Shown here piece after piece: positions 36,610 to 48,700 of a stretch of 64,000 nucleotides of DNA (positions are counted from its first letter, which is position 1; each line of letters starts with the position of its first letter). The notes beneath the pieces were generated by a model that was given only the letters and a program-made list of their open reading frames with translations, searched no databases and was not told the origin of the DNA. A program made the position numbers and the translations under genes. This DNA is from Torymus aiolomorphi (Eukaryota > Arthropoda > Insecta > Hymenoptera > Torymidae). The stretch is taken from contig CM070876.1 in the NCBI GenBank assembly GCA_036365515.1, positions 99,404,150 through 99,468,149 on the forward strand, in the 5' to 3' direction.

Positions 36610-38799
36610 CTAGCCATACTGATATTTTGAGTAGTGTTCGTTCATTTTGGTTTCAACTTCTTTCCACGTCTTAGCAGACGTCACTACTGCTGGGTCATCT
36701 GCGTATGAGACTAGCGTATCTTCCGGGATATCAAGTAGCAGGTCGTTGATATATAGTAAGAAGAGCAGTGGTCCCAGAATTGTTCCTTGTGGAACACCGA
36801 CATTGACAGATTCGAGATGACTTGTTGCATTATTTAATTTTACTTTTTGTAGTCTGTTATCTAAATAACTTTTTATTAGATTATGGGCACTTCCTCTGAC
36901 ACCGTAATTATATAGTTTATCTAGTAATATTTGATGATTTACAGTATCAAAAGCTTTGGTGAGGTCCAAAAAAATTATGGCAATTGGTGTACTCTTATCT
37001 AACTTACCATATATTACATTTGATATTAGTGTTAGCGCATCTTTTGTACTCTTGTTTTTTCTAAAACCATATTGATTTTTGGCAAGAATTTCACATTTGT
37101 TGATAAAAGTAATTATTCTTTTATGAATTATTTTTTCTAGTACTTTTGCTATATTAGAAATAAGAGATATAGGTCTGTAATTATTGGCAATATGCTTTTC
37201 TTTTGATTTATGTAAGGGTATTACATCTGCTATTTTCAAGGCATCTGGCCAGATGGCCTTATCTATACAGTGGTTAAAGATGTGGGTTAGGGGGTCTACT
37301 AAGAATTTGACCAGGGTTTTTAATGTCTTGGCATTAATATTATCATTTCCTCCATTTTTGTTTTCCATGTTATTTATGATATTTTCTATTTCATGCTGGT
37401 TTGTTGGCTCAAAGAATATACTTTTGCTGTTCATTGGAGGGAGTTTAATTTCCTCATTTACCGGGGGATTTATTTTATCACTTAACTTTTTGCCGATGTT
37501 ACAAAAATATTTGTTCAAATGCTCAGTAATTTGTTTAGGCTCTGATATTTTCTTTTTGTTTTCTATTACATAGTTGATGTTATTTTTCTTTTTACTATTT
37601 TTTCCAAGTTTTTGATTAATCACATTCCACATACACTTCATATTATTCATGCTTGATTCTATAAGTTTTTTGTCATACAATTCCTTTGCTTTAATTATAA
37701 TATCCTTAAGGATATTCGTAAATTTCCTATATTCTTCTCTTTTTCTATTATTATTAGGATCTTTTTTCCATAATTTATATAGTTTTTCTTTAGTTTTACA
37801 TGATATCATAATTGCCTTCGTTACCCAATCTTTCCTTGGTTTCATGTAGTTAGTATTATTTGTTTTTTTGGTAATTTCAGCTTTGCTAAGACATATTTTT
37901 ATTTTATCAATCAGGTTATTTAAAGCAATATTCGTGTTGTTTATTTGTGACAATTCACTCCAGTTTATAGTGGAGGCAACTGCCTTGAGTTTACTGTGAT
38001 TTATGCTATTTCTATTATGTACATTTTCAATTGTTCTTATCTTATTTAATGACATAAATAGTGGGAAATGGTCTGTTAGTGGTACTCTGAGTGTGAATGT
38101 TTTATAGGCTATTTTATCTAGTTTAATAAACATATTGTCTATGCAAGTTCCTGAGTTACCTGTTTTATCAGATGGTCTGGTAATATTACAAAAGCCTGGA
38201 CAATAACCATCTTCCAAGAGTATATGTAAAAATTCTTGATTAATTGTTTCTTGATTTAAAATGTCAAAATTAAAATCTCCCATGATCAGGTTATTTTTAT
38301 ATATTTTGTTATGCTCTATTAATTTTTTGAGATTTATAATGAATTCAGTCTTTTTTATATTGTGGCATCTATATAATGCAGATAATATTACTTCTTTATC
38401 ATTTTCTATTGCAATTTTTGTATTAATTATTTTGAGGTTATTTATATCTAAAATTTCCGTAGTTTCATTAATGTATTCACTTATGTAAACTACCAGACCA
38501 TCATTTTGATTAATATTACCGTGATTATAGTACATTTTGTACCCTGCTATGTTAAAAGATTCAGGGTGTTCAAGTTTTCTGGTTTCACTACAAACTATAA
38601 TGCATGGCTTTATAACAAGGTTTTTAATGAATACAAGTAAGTTATTAAAATTTGCATTTAGGCCTCTAATATTTACATTTAAAATTACTTCCTTCTCTAA
38701 AGCCATACGTTTGTTTAGTTCACCAATGTTATCGCATTTACAGTCTCTATAAATGATATTGTTTTGTAAATCATCAATTCTATTAACACTGCTATCCAT
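36610..38799 (-). CDS. LINE ORF2: endonuclease and reverse transcriptase (C-terminus cut off by frameshift)
   Basis: 729 codons. Residues from about 35 to 250 form the endonuclease that nicks target DNA: NIRGLN, the catalytic CSETR Glu, MGDFNFDIL, GTCIDNMF and TDHFPLF. The reverse transcriptase follows from about residue 500: the VIPLHKSKEKHIANNYRPIS block, FLDLTKAFDTVNH, GVPQGTILGPLLFLLYINDL and the catalytic YADD. These copy element RNA at the nicked site. The start ATG (38797-38799) overlaps the ORF1 stop by 8 bp, which suggests coupled re-initiation. The frame ends early at 36610, shortly after YADD; the rest lies in other frames at 35940-36600. The catalytic residues are all present, but the lost C-terminus makes activity unlikely. 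Confidence 0.9.
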   Translation of the reverse strand: MDSSVNRIDDLQNNIIYRDCKCDNIGELNKRMALEKEVILNVNIRGLNANFNNLLVFIKNLVIKPCIIVCSETRKLEHPESFNIAGYKMYYNHGNINQNDGLVVYISEYINETTEILDINNLKIINTKIAIENDKEVILSALYRCHNIKKTEFIINLKKLIEHNKIYKNNLIMGDFNFDILNQETINQEFLHILLEDGYCPGFCNITRPSDKTGNSGTCIDNMFIKLDKIAYKTFTLRVPLTDHFPLFMSLNKIRTIENVHNRNSINHSKLKAVASTINWSELSQINNTNIALNNLIDKIKICLSKAEITKKTNNTNYMKPRKDWVTKAIMISCKTKEKLYKLWKKDPNNNRKREEYRKFTNILKDIIIKAKELYDKKLIESSMNNMKCMWNVINQKLGKNSKKKNNINYVIENKKKISEPKQITEHLNKYFCNIGKKLSDKINPPVNEEIKLPPMNSKSIFFEPTNQHEIENIINNMENKNGGNDNINAKTLKTLVKFLVDPLTHIFNHCIDKAIWPDALKIADVIPLHKSKEKHIANNYRPISLISNIAKVLEKIIHKRIITFINKCEILAKNQYGFRKNKSTKDALTLISNVIYGKLDKSTPIAIIFLDLTKAFDTVNHQILLDKLYNYGVRGSAHNLIKSYLDNRLQKVKLNNATSHLESVNVGVPQGTILGPLLFLLYINDLLLDIPEDTLVSYADDPAVVTSAKTWKEVETKMNEHYSKYQYG

Positions 38800-39652
38800 T
38801 TTGGTTAGTTGAAGTTGCTGTCACCAGGTTTCGTATTGGTGTTGCACATTTTCTATTTGTTCTTTCGTTCTTGTATACGTGAAGAACTTTGCATTTGTCT
38901 TCAATGTTATTAAAATTTCTCTGATTAATGTCTAGTTCGATCTCACTATCATCACTATTATCAATATCAATCTCAATTACCTTTAGTTTAGGTTTGTTAA
39001 TTTGCTCTTTTTCTATTTTAAAATTGCTTGACAGTTTTTCTCCCAGTGTATTCACAAGTGAATTAATATTTTCCTCATTCATGCAGTTTATAATAACTGT
39101 ATCATTGTTCTTGCATGCTACACTTTTTGTTTGAATTGTTTTATCTTGAGTTAAATGTTGTAAGACTGTCTTTTCTAAGTCAGTGCTGTCTTTCTTGTCT
39201 GTTTTTTTAATAATCAATTTTGGCACTCTTTTGCTTTTTGGTTTTTCCTTAAATGTAACTTCTGCGTAGGTCTTGGAGTTATTGGTTTTGCCCTGTTTTT
39301 CCTTGGTAAGTAATTCGTTTAAGATTTTGTTTTTATCTTGTAATTCGAAGTTTAGCTGTTTTAGCAGTTGGTTTTCTATTTTTAGAGATTCAATTTCATT
39401 AAACTCTTCGTAGATTGTCTCGTTATGGCCTTGTTGTTTGTTGTTGAGTGTTTCCAGATTTATTTCACTGATTATTTCTTGTTTGATTTGCTCCGTCGTT
39501 GTAAGTTTGATCTGTGCTATTAATTGCTTGGCCTCGCTGCTTAGCGCGCCATATGGCAAGTTTGAGGTTAAAGCCACGTTGGGATGGTCCTGGCAAATCA
39601 TTAGTGAATTACTAATGAGTTTCACTGGAAATCCTGCATTATACTTTGTCAC
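38792..39652 (-). CDS. LINE ORF1: putative RNA-binding protein with coiled coil
   Basis: 286 codons, open throughout. Residues of about 50-125 are rich in Glu, Lys, Leu, Gln and Asn with heptad-like Leu/Ile spacing (ESLKIENQLLKQLNFEL), consistent with a coiled coil. The middle is basic (KEKPKSKRVPKLIIKKTDKK). A later KPKLKVIEIDI segment resembles the RRM-like fold region found in ORF1 or gag-like proteins of this LINE group. No CCHC zinc knuckle is visible. ORF1 proteins bind element RNA into a ribonucleoprotein particle. The stop is contained in ATGGATAG, shared with the ORF2 start. Family identity is inferred from position and composition. Confidence 0.75.
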   Translation of the reverse strand: MTKYNAGFPVKLISNSLMICQDHPNVALTSNLPYGALSSEAKQLIAQIKLTTTEQIKQEIISEINLETLNNKQQGHNETIYEEFNEIESLKIENQLLKQLNFELQDKNKILNELLTKEKQGKTNNSKTYAEVTFKEKPKSKRVPKLIIKKTDKKDSTDLEKTVLQHLTQDKTIQTKSVACKNNDTVIINCMNEENINSLVNTLGEKLSSNFKIEKEQINKPKLKVIEIDIDNSDDSEIELDINQRNFNNIEDKCKVLHVYKNERTNRKCATPIRNLVTATSTNQNG

Positions 39653-39780
39653 TATTTAATTAGTGTGATAAAAAAGTTCACACAATAAACACAATACCGC
39701 TCCTACTTTTAATGTTGGGTGGCATTTGTAGAATTTAGTGAGGATGGTATCGGGCGGCTTGCCTCCCGGCGCCATGTTGG
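39653..39780 (-). other. 5' untranslated region of the LINE
   Basis: About 128 bp upstream of ORF1 with a GC-rich start (CATGGCGCCGGGAGGC on the minus strand). LINEs of this group usually carry an internal promoter here, but no specific motif was identified. Confidence 0.55.
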
Positions 39781-42700
39781 AAACCATTTAAAGTACTATT
39801 TCTCTGCGTGAGCTGGAAATATGGATTTTTATAATTGGTATGCTCTAAATATCGTTGGTTCACGATAAAATACATTGTTTTACAAATATTTTCCTAGTAT
39901 ACGGTGAAAAGTGTGCGGAATCTTGCAACAAAAAGGGAAACCCATGACTTAAAGCACTTATTGGCATTCAACCGCCGGAAATTTAGATTTGATTGGTTCT
40001 TTTTCTCAAAATAACGTAGTTTTATGCTAGAAATGCCTGTTTTTACCAATATTTTCCTAGTATATGGTGAAAAGTGTGTGGAATCCAGCTATAAACAAGG
40101 AAAACCATAATTTAAACTACTTTTTCTCTTCGTGGGATGGTAATATGGACTTTTATCATTGGTATCCTCTAAATATCTTGGGTTCACGATAAAATACATT
40201 GTATTATCAATATTTTCCTAATATATAGTGAAAAATGGCTGTTTTTACCAATATTTTCCTAGTATATGGTGAAAAGTGCATGGAATACTGCAGTAAACAG
40301 GGAATAGCATAATTTAAAGTACTTATTGGTATTCAAAAGCCGGAAATTTAGATTTGATCCCTTCTTTTTCTCAAAATAACGTAGGTTTATGTTAAAAATG
40401 CCTGCTTTACCAATATTTTCCTAGTATATGCTGAAAAGTGTGTGGAATCCTGCAATAAACAGAGAAAACCATAATTTAAAGTACTTTTTATCTTCGTGAC
40501 TTGGAAATATGGACTTTTATAATTGGTATCCCCTAAATGTAGTGGGTTCACGATAAGAAACATTGTTTTATCAATATTTTCCTAGTATACGGTGAAAAGT
40601 GTGTCGAATCCTGCAACAAACAGGGAGAACCATGATTTGAAGCACTCACTGGTATTCAAACGCCGGAAATATAGATTTGTTTCGTTCGTTTTCTCAAAAT
40701 AACGTAGGTTTATGCTAGAAATGCCTGTTTTTACCAATATTATCCTAATATACGGTGAAAAGTGCGTAGAATCCTGCAATAAACAGGGAAAACCATAATT
40801 CAAAGTACTTTTTCTCTTCTTGAGTTGGAAATAATGGACTTTTATAATTGGTATCCTCTAAACATATTCGGTTCACGATAACATACAACGCTTTACCAAT
40901 ATTTTCCTAGTGTATGTTGAAAAGTGTGTGGAATCCTGTAACAAACAGGGAAAACCATGATTTGAAGCACTCACTGGTCTTCAAACGCCGGAAATATAGA
41001 TTTGTATCGTTCTTTTTCTCAAAATAACGTAGGTTTATGCTGGAAATGCCTGTTTTTACCAATATTTTTCTAATATAAGGCGAAAATTGTGTGGAATCCT
41101 GCCACAAACAGGGAAAACCATGATTTAAAGCACCTATAGGCATTCAACCGCAGGAAATTTAGATTTGTTTCGTTCTTTTTCTCAAAATGACGTAGGTTTA
41201 TGCTAGAAATGCCTGTTTTTACCAATATTTTCCTAATATATGGTGAAAAGTGTGTGAAATCCTGCAACAAACAGGGAAAACTATGATTTGAAGCACTCAC
41301 TGGTCTTCAAACGCCGGAAATATAGATTTGTTTCGTTCTTTTTCTCAAAATAACGTAGGTTTATGCTGGAAATGGCTGTTTTTACCAATATTTTCCTTAT
41401 ATAAGGCGAAAATTGTGTGGAATCCTGCAACAAACAGGGAAAACCATGATTTAAAGCCCCTATTGGCATTCAACCGCAGGAAATTTAGATTTGTTTCGTT
41501 CTTTTTCTCAAAATAACGCAGGCTTCTGCAAGAAATGCCTGTTTTTACCAATATTTTCCTAGTATATGGTGAAAAGTGTGTGGAATCCTGCAATAAACAG
41601 GGAAAAACATAATTTAAAGTACTTTCTCTCATCATGAGTTGGAAATATGGACTTTTATAATAGGTATCCCCTAAATATCGTGGGTCCACGATAAAATACA
41701 TTGTTTTATCAATATTTTCCTAATATATGGTGAAAAATGGCTGTTTTTACTATTATTTTCCTAGTATATGGTGAAAAGTGCATGGAATCCTGCAATAAAC
41801 AGGGAATACCACAATTTAAAGTACTTATTGGTATTCAAAGCGGGCAATTTAGATTTGTTTCGTTCTTTTTCACAAAATAACGTAGGTTTATGCTAGAAAT
41901 GCCTGCTTTACCAATATTTTCCTAGTATATGCTAAAAAGTGTGTGGAATCCTGCAATAAACAGGAAAAACCATAATTTAAAGTACTTTTTCTCATCTTGA
42001 GTTGGAAATATGGACTTTAATAATTGGTATCCCTATATGCGTGGGTTCACGATAAGATACATTGTTCTATAAATATTTTCCTAGTATACCGTGAAAAGTG
42101 TGTGTAATCCTGCAACAAACAGGGAAAACCATGATTTAAAGCACTTGTTGGTATTCAAACGCCGGAAATTTAGATTGGTGTCATTCTTTTTCTCAAAATA
42201 ACGTAGGTTTATGCTAGAAATGCCTGTTTTTACCAATATTTACCTTGTATATGGTGAAATGTGCGTGGAATCCTACAAAAAACTGGTAATAAATTGATTC
42301 TCGTAATTTTTGGTATTGAAATGAAGGAAATTTCGATTTGGTTCATAGTTTTTATCCATATAAAGTAGGTTTATGATAGAAATGCTTGTTTTTACCAATA
42401 TTTTTCTAATATATGGTGAAAAATGCCTGTTATTACCTATATTTTTCTAGTATATAGTGCAGAGTGCGTGGAACCCTACAAAAAACGGGCAAAACAGTGA
42501 TTGAAAGTATTTTTTGCTTTTAAGGAGCTGGAAAATAAGTTTTATACTAAATATGCCTGTTTTTACCAATATTTACCTAGCATATGGTGCAATGTGAGTG
42601 GAATCCTGTAAAAAAAGGTGGAAAACCATGATTAAAAGTACTTTTTGCTCTTAATGAGCTGGAAATTAAGTTTTATACTAAATATGCTAATTTTTACCAA

Positions 42701-45700
42701 TATTTTCCTAAAATATTGTGAAAAGTTCGTGGAATCCTGCAAAAAGAAAGAGAAACCATGATTATCTGTACTTTTTGTACTTAATAAGGTTGAAATATGC
42801 ATTCTTATCATTGTTTTCCTCAAAATAATGCAGTTTTATATTAAATATGCCAGTTTTATCCAATATATACCTATTATATGGTGAAATGTGCGTGGAATCC
42901 CGCAGAAAACAGGAAAAAAAATTTTTTTCAGTACTTTTCGTATTCAAACGCAGGAAATTTTGATTTGGTTCGTTGATTATCTCTAAATAACGTAGGTTTA
43001 TGATAGAAATGACTGTTTTTACCAATATTTTCCTAAAATATGGTGAAAAGTGCGTGGAATCCTGCAGAAAAAAGAAAAACCATGATTATCTGGACTTTTT
43101 GTTTTTAATAAGATGGAAATATGCATTCTTAACATCGTTTTCCTCAAAATACTGTAGTTTTATACTAAATATGCCTGTTTTTACAAATATTTACCTAGTA
43201 TATGGTAAAATGTTCGTGGAATCCTGCAAAAAACTGGTAATAAATTGATTTCCGTTATTTTTGGTATTCAAACGAAGGAAATTTCGATTTCGTTCGTTGT
43301 TATTCTCTAAGTAACGTAGGTTTATGATAGTAATGACTGTTCTTACCAATATTTTCCTAAAATATGGTGAAAAGTGCGTGAAATCCTGCAAAAAAAAGAA
43401 TACCCATGATTATCTGAACTTTTAGTTCTTAATAAGATGGAAATATGCATTCTCATCATTGTTTTCCTCAAAATAATGTAGTTTTATACTAAATATGCCA
43501 GTTTTTAACAATATTTACCTGGTATATGGTTAAATGTGAGTGTAATCCTGCAAAAAGCTGGTAAAAAATTGATTTTCGTAATTTTTGGTATTCAAACTAA
43601 GGAAATTACTATTTGATTCATAGTTTCATCAATATAACGTAGGGTTATAATAGAAATGCTTGTTTTTACCAATATTTTTCTAATATATGGTGAGAAATGC
43701 TTGTTATTACCTATATTTTCCTAGTATATAGAGCAGAGAGAGTAGAACCCTACAAAAATCGGGAAAAACCATGAATTAAAGTATTTTTCGCTCTTAATGA
43801 GCTGGAAATTAAGGTTTATACTAAATATGCCAGTTTTTTCCATTATATACCTAGTATGTGGTGAAATGTGCTTGGAATCCTGCAAAAAAAGAGAAACCAT
43901 AATTATCTGTACTTTTTGTACTGAATAAGATGGAAATATGCAATCTTATCATTGTTTTCCTCAAAATAATGTAGTTTTATTCTAAATATGCCTGTTTTTA
44001 CCAATATTTATGTTGTATATGGTGAAATGTGCGTGGAATCCTGAAAAATCTGGTAAAAAATTGATTTTCGTAATTTTTGGTATTGAAACGAAGGAAATTT
44101 CGATTTGGTTCATAGTTTTTATCCATATAAAGTAGGTTTATGATAGAAATGCTTGTTTTTACCAATATTTTTCTAATATATGGTGAAAAATGCCTGTTAT
44201 TACCTATATTTTTCTAGTATATAGTGCAGAGTGCGTGGAACCCTACAAAAAACGGGCAAAACAGTGATTGAAAGTATTTTTTGCTTTTAAGGAGCTGGAA
44301 AATAAGTTTTATACTAAATATGCCTGTTTTTACCAATATTTACCTAGCATATGGTGCAATGTGAGTGGAATCCTGTAAAAAAAGGTGGAAAACCATGATT
44401 AAAAGTACTTTTTGCTCTTAATGAGCTGGAAATTAAGTTTTATACTAAACATGATAATTTTTACCAATATTTTCCTAAAATATTGTGAAAAGTTCGTGGA
44501 ATCCTGCAAAAAGAAAGAGAAACCATGATTATCTGTACTTTTTGTACTTAATAAGGTTGAAATATGCATTCTTATCATTGTTTTCCTCAAAATAATGCAG
44601 TTTTATATTAAATATGCCAGTTTTATTCAATATATACCTATTATATGGTGAAATGTGCGTGGAATCCCGCAGAAAACAGGGAAAAAATTGATTTTCGTAA
44701 TTTTTGGTATTCAGACTAAGGAAATTACTATTTGTTTCATAGTTTCATCAATATAACGTAGGGTTATAATAGAAATGCTTGTTTTTACCAATATTTTTCT
44801 AATATATGGTGAGAAATGCTTGTTATTACCTATATTTTCCTAGTATATAGATCAGAGAGAGTGGAACCCTACAAAAATCGGGAAAAACCATGATTTAAAG
44901 TATTTTTCGCTCTTAATGAGCTGGAAATTAAGGTTTATACTAAATATGCCAGTTTTTTCCATTATATACCTAGTATGTGGTGTAATGTGCTTGGAATCCT
45001 GCAAAAAAAGAGAAACCATAATTATCTGTACTTTTTGTACTGAATAAGATGGAAATATGCAATCTTATCATTGTTTTCCTCAAAATAATGTAGTTTTATT
45101 CTAAATATGCCTGTTTTTACCAATATTTATGTTGTATATGGTGAAATTTGCGTGGAATCCTGAAGAATCTGGTAAAAAATTGATTTTCGCAATTTTTGGT
45201 ATTGAAACGATGGAAATTTCGATTTGGTTAATTGCTTTTATCAAAATAAAGTAGGTTTATGATAGTAATGCTTGGTTTTACCAATATTTTTGTAACATAT
45301 GGTGAAAAATGCCTGTTATTACCTATATTTTCATAGTATATAGTGCCGAGTGCGTAGAATTCTGCAAAAAACGGGGAAAACGTTGATTTAAAGTATTTTT
45401 TGCTCTTAATGAGCTGGAAAATAAGTTTTATACTAAATATGCCTGTTTTTACCAATATTTTCCCAAAATATGGCGAAAAGTGCGTGGAATCCTTGTAAAA
45501 AAGAGAAACCATGATTATCTGTACTTTTTGTACTTATAATGTGGAAATATGCATTCTTATCACTGTTTTCCTTAAAATAATGTAGGTTTATACTAAATAT
45601 GCCTGTTTTTACCAATATTTACATTGTATATGGTGAAGTGTGCGTGGAATCCTGCACCAAACTGGTAATAAATAGATTTTCGTAATTTTTGATATTGAAA

Positions 45701-45727
45701 CGAAGGAAATTTCGATTTGGTTCGTTG
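39781..45727 (+). repeat. 165-bp satellite array, plus orientation (dimeric B, then subfamily D)
   Basis: Dimeric subfamily B continues to about 42.3 kb. It is followed by subfamily D, marked by a CGTAATTTTTGGTATT block, a GAAGGAAATTTCGATTTGG block and TTTATACTAAATATGCC. Within D, the segment starting at 42331 recurs at 44098 (offset 1767 bp), and the one at 43601 recurs at 44720 (offset 1119 bp). The array ends at a plus-to-minus switch at 45727. Confidence 0.93.
42300..45200 (+). repeat. Higher-order repeat blocks in subfamily D, offsets 1767 and 1119 bp
   Basis: About 580 bp from 42331 matches 44098 onward almost base for base, and a block of about 350 bp from 43570 matches that from 44690. 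The order of blocks differs between copies, so the region was built by more than one unequal exchange. Confidence 0.8.
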
Positions 45728-48700
45728 AAAATCATGGTTTTTCGTTTTTTTCTTAGGATACAACATACCTTTCACCGTATATTTGGAAAATATTGGTAAA
45801 AACAGGCATATTTAGCATAAAACTTCGTCATTTTAAGTAAAACAATGATCCAAATCCATATTTCCAGCAGATAAAGAAAAAAACTAACGAAAATCATGGT
45901 TTTTCGATGTTTTTTCAGGGTACCACGCATTTTTTACCATATACTAGGAAAATATTGGTAAAAACACGCATTTTTAGCATAGACCTAAGTTATTTTAAGG
46001 AAAACAATGATAGAAATCCGTATTTCCAGCAGAGTAAGAACAAAAAGTACCGAAAATCGTGGTTTTCCGCTGATTTTTGCAGGATACCACGCACTTTCCT
46101 CCATATATTTGGAAAATATTCACAAAAATATTGGTGAAAACCGACTTTTTTAGAATAGACCTAAGCTAGTTTTACGGAAACAACCATAGAAATCAATATT
46201 TCCCGCAGATTAAGAACGAAAAGTACTGAAAATCATGGTTTTTCGCTTTTTCTTCAGGATACAACGAACTTTTCACCATATTTTAGGAAAATATTGGTAA
46301 AAACATGCATTTTTAGCATACACCTTAGTTATTTTGACGAAAACAATGATGGAAATCCATATTTCCAGCAGATTAAGTACAAAAAGTACTGAAAATCATG
46401 GGTTTTCGCTGTTTTTTTTTTTCAGGATATAACGTACTTTTCACCATACACTTGATAGATATTGGTAAAAACAGATATTTGCAGCTTAACCTAAGTTATT
46501 TAGAAGGAAAATATGATGGAAATAAATATTTCCAGGAGATTAAGAACAAAAAGTACCGAATATCATGGTTTTTCGCTGTTTTCACAGGTTCCCACGCACT
46601 TTTCACCATGTACTAGAAAAATATTGGTAAAAACAGACATTTTTACAATAGACCTAAGTTATTTTGACGGAAACAATGATCGAAATCCATATTTCCAGAA
46701 GATGATGAAGAAAAAGTTCCCGAAATCGTGGTTTTTCGCTGTTTTTTTCAGGATACAACGAACTTTTCGACATATAATTGGAAAAGATATGTAAAAACAG
46801 GCATATTTAGCATAGAACTTCGTCATTTTGGGGAAAGCAATGATCAAAATCCATTGGTAAAAACAGGCATATTTAGCAGAAAACTTCGTCATTTTGAGGA
46901 AAACAATAATCCAAGTCCATATTTCCAGCAGATTAAGAAGAAAAACTAACGAAAATCATGGTTTTTCGACGTTTCTTCAGGGTACCACGCACTTTGACCA
47001 TATACTAGGAAAATATTCGTAAAAACAGGCATTTTTAGCATTGCCCTAAGTTATTTTAAGGAAAACAATGATAGGAATCTATATTTTCAGCAGATTAAGA
47101 ACAAAAAGTACCGGAAATCATGGTTTTTCGCTGTTTTTTGCAGGATACCACGACCTTTTCACCATATACTAGATAAATATTGATAAAAACAGGCATTTTT
47201 AGCATAGACCTAAGTTATTTTGACGAAGATAATGATCGTAAATCATATTTCCAGCAGATTAAGAATAAAAAGTACCGATAATCATGGTTTTTCGCATTTT
47301 TTGCAGGATACAACGAACTTTTCACCATATTTTACGAAAATTTGGTGAAAGCAGACATTTTACACCATGTATTAGGAGTATATTGGAAAAATCCGGCATT
47401 TATGGCATAAAACTACTTTATTTTGCGTATAAAAATAATCCAAATCCATATTTCCTACGCTTAACGAGCTAGCAGGTCTGAAAATCATGGTTTATCGCTG
47501 TTTTTCTCATGATTCCACGTTCTTTTCTCTATATACTAGGAAAATATTGGTAAAAGCAGGCATTTTAACGTAAACCGACAATATTTTCAGGAAAACAATA
47601 ATAAAAATCCATATTACCAGCCGATTAAGAACAAATAGTACTGAAAAACAAGGTTGTTCGTTGTTTTTTGCAGAATTCCACGGACTTTTCTCCATATAAT
47701 AGGAAAATATTGGTAAAAACAGGCAATTCTAGCATAAACATACGTTTTTTTAGAAATAACACAATCCAAATCCAAAGCCATTCATTTCTCGCGAAATCTA
47801 CCTTATTTTGCGGAAAAGAATGATCCAAATCCATATTTCCTGCGATTTGAGTGCAAACAGGTCAGAAAATCACGGTTTTTCCCTGTTTTTCGGACGATTC
47901 CACGCTCTTTTCTCTGTTTACTAGGAAAAAATTGGTAAAAACAACCATTTTATTGTGAACCTACTATATTTTGACGAAAACAATGATCGAAATCCACATG
48001 TCCAGCAGAAAAAAGAACAAAAAGTACTGATAATCATGGTATTCTCTATTTTTTTCAGGATACAACATAGTTTTCACCATATAATTGGAAAATATTGGTA
48101 AAAACAGGCAATGGTTAGCATAGACCTAGTTTATTTAGACGGATAGAATGACCAAATCCATATTTCCCAGCAGAATGGGAACAAAAAGTACTGAAAATCA
48201 TGGTTTTCGATGTTTTTTTCAGGATACAACGTACGTTTCACCACATAACTGGAAAATATTGGTAAAAACTGGCACATTTAGCATAGAACTTCGTCAGTTT
48301 GAGTAAAGCAATGATCCAAATCGATATTTTCAGCAGATTAAGAACAAACAGTACCGGAAATCATGGTTTTTCGCGGTTTTTTGCAGCATAAAACGCACTT
48401 TTTACTAGGAAAGTATTGGTAAAAATAGGCATTTTTAGATTAGACCTAAGTTATTTTGACGAAAACCATGTTCGAAATAAATATTTACAGCAGGATAAGA
48501 ACAAAAAGTACTGAAAATCATGGGTTTTCACTATTTTTTTCAAGGTACAACGTACTTTTCAACATATACTTGGGAAATATTACTAAAAACATGCATTTTG
48601 AACATAGACCTAAGTTATTTTAACGAAAACAATGATCGAAATCCATATGTCCAAAAGATGAAGAAGAAAAAGTTGCAGAAATCAAGGTTTTTCGCGGTTT

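Larger units (their letters stand above)
35561..39780 (-). mobile_element. CR1/Jockey-type non-LTR retrotransposon, near full length
   Basis: A minus-strand LINE with a GC-rich 5' end (39780), ORF1, ORF2 and a 3' tail of TAAA-like repeats (AAATAAATAAATAAAATAAA at 35561-35585). ORF2 has an apurinic-type endonuclease and a reverse transcriptase of the CR1/Jockey group. Left-flank satellite ends GGAAAACCGTAA and right-flank satellite starts AAACCATTTAAAG, so a short imperfect target-site duplication (AAACCRT) is plausible. Only one copy is in the window. It is younger-looking than the Gypsy copies: ORF1 and most of ORF2 are open, but the end of ORF2 is frameshifted. Confidence 0.9.
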
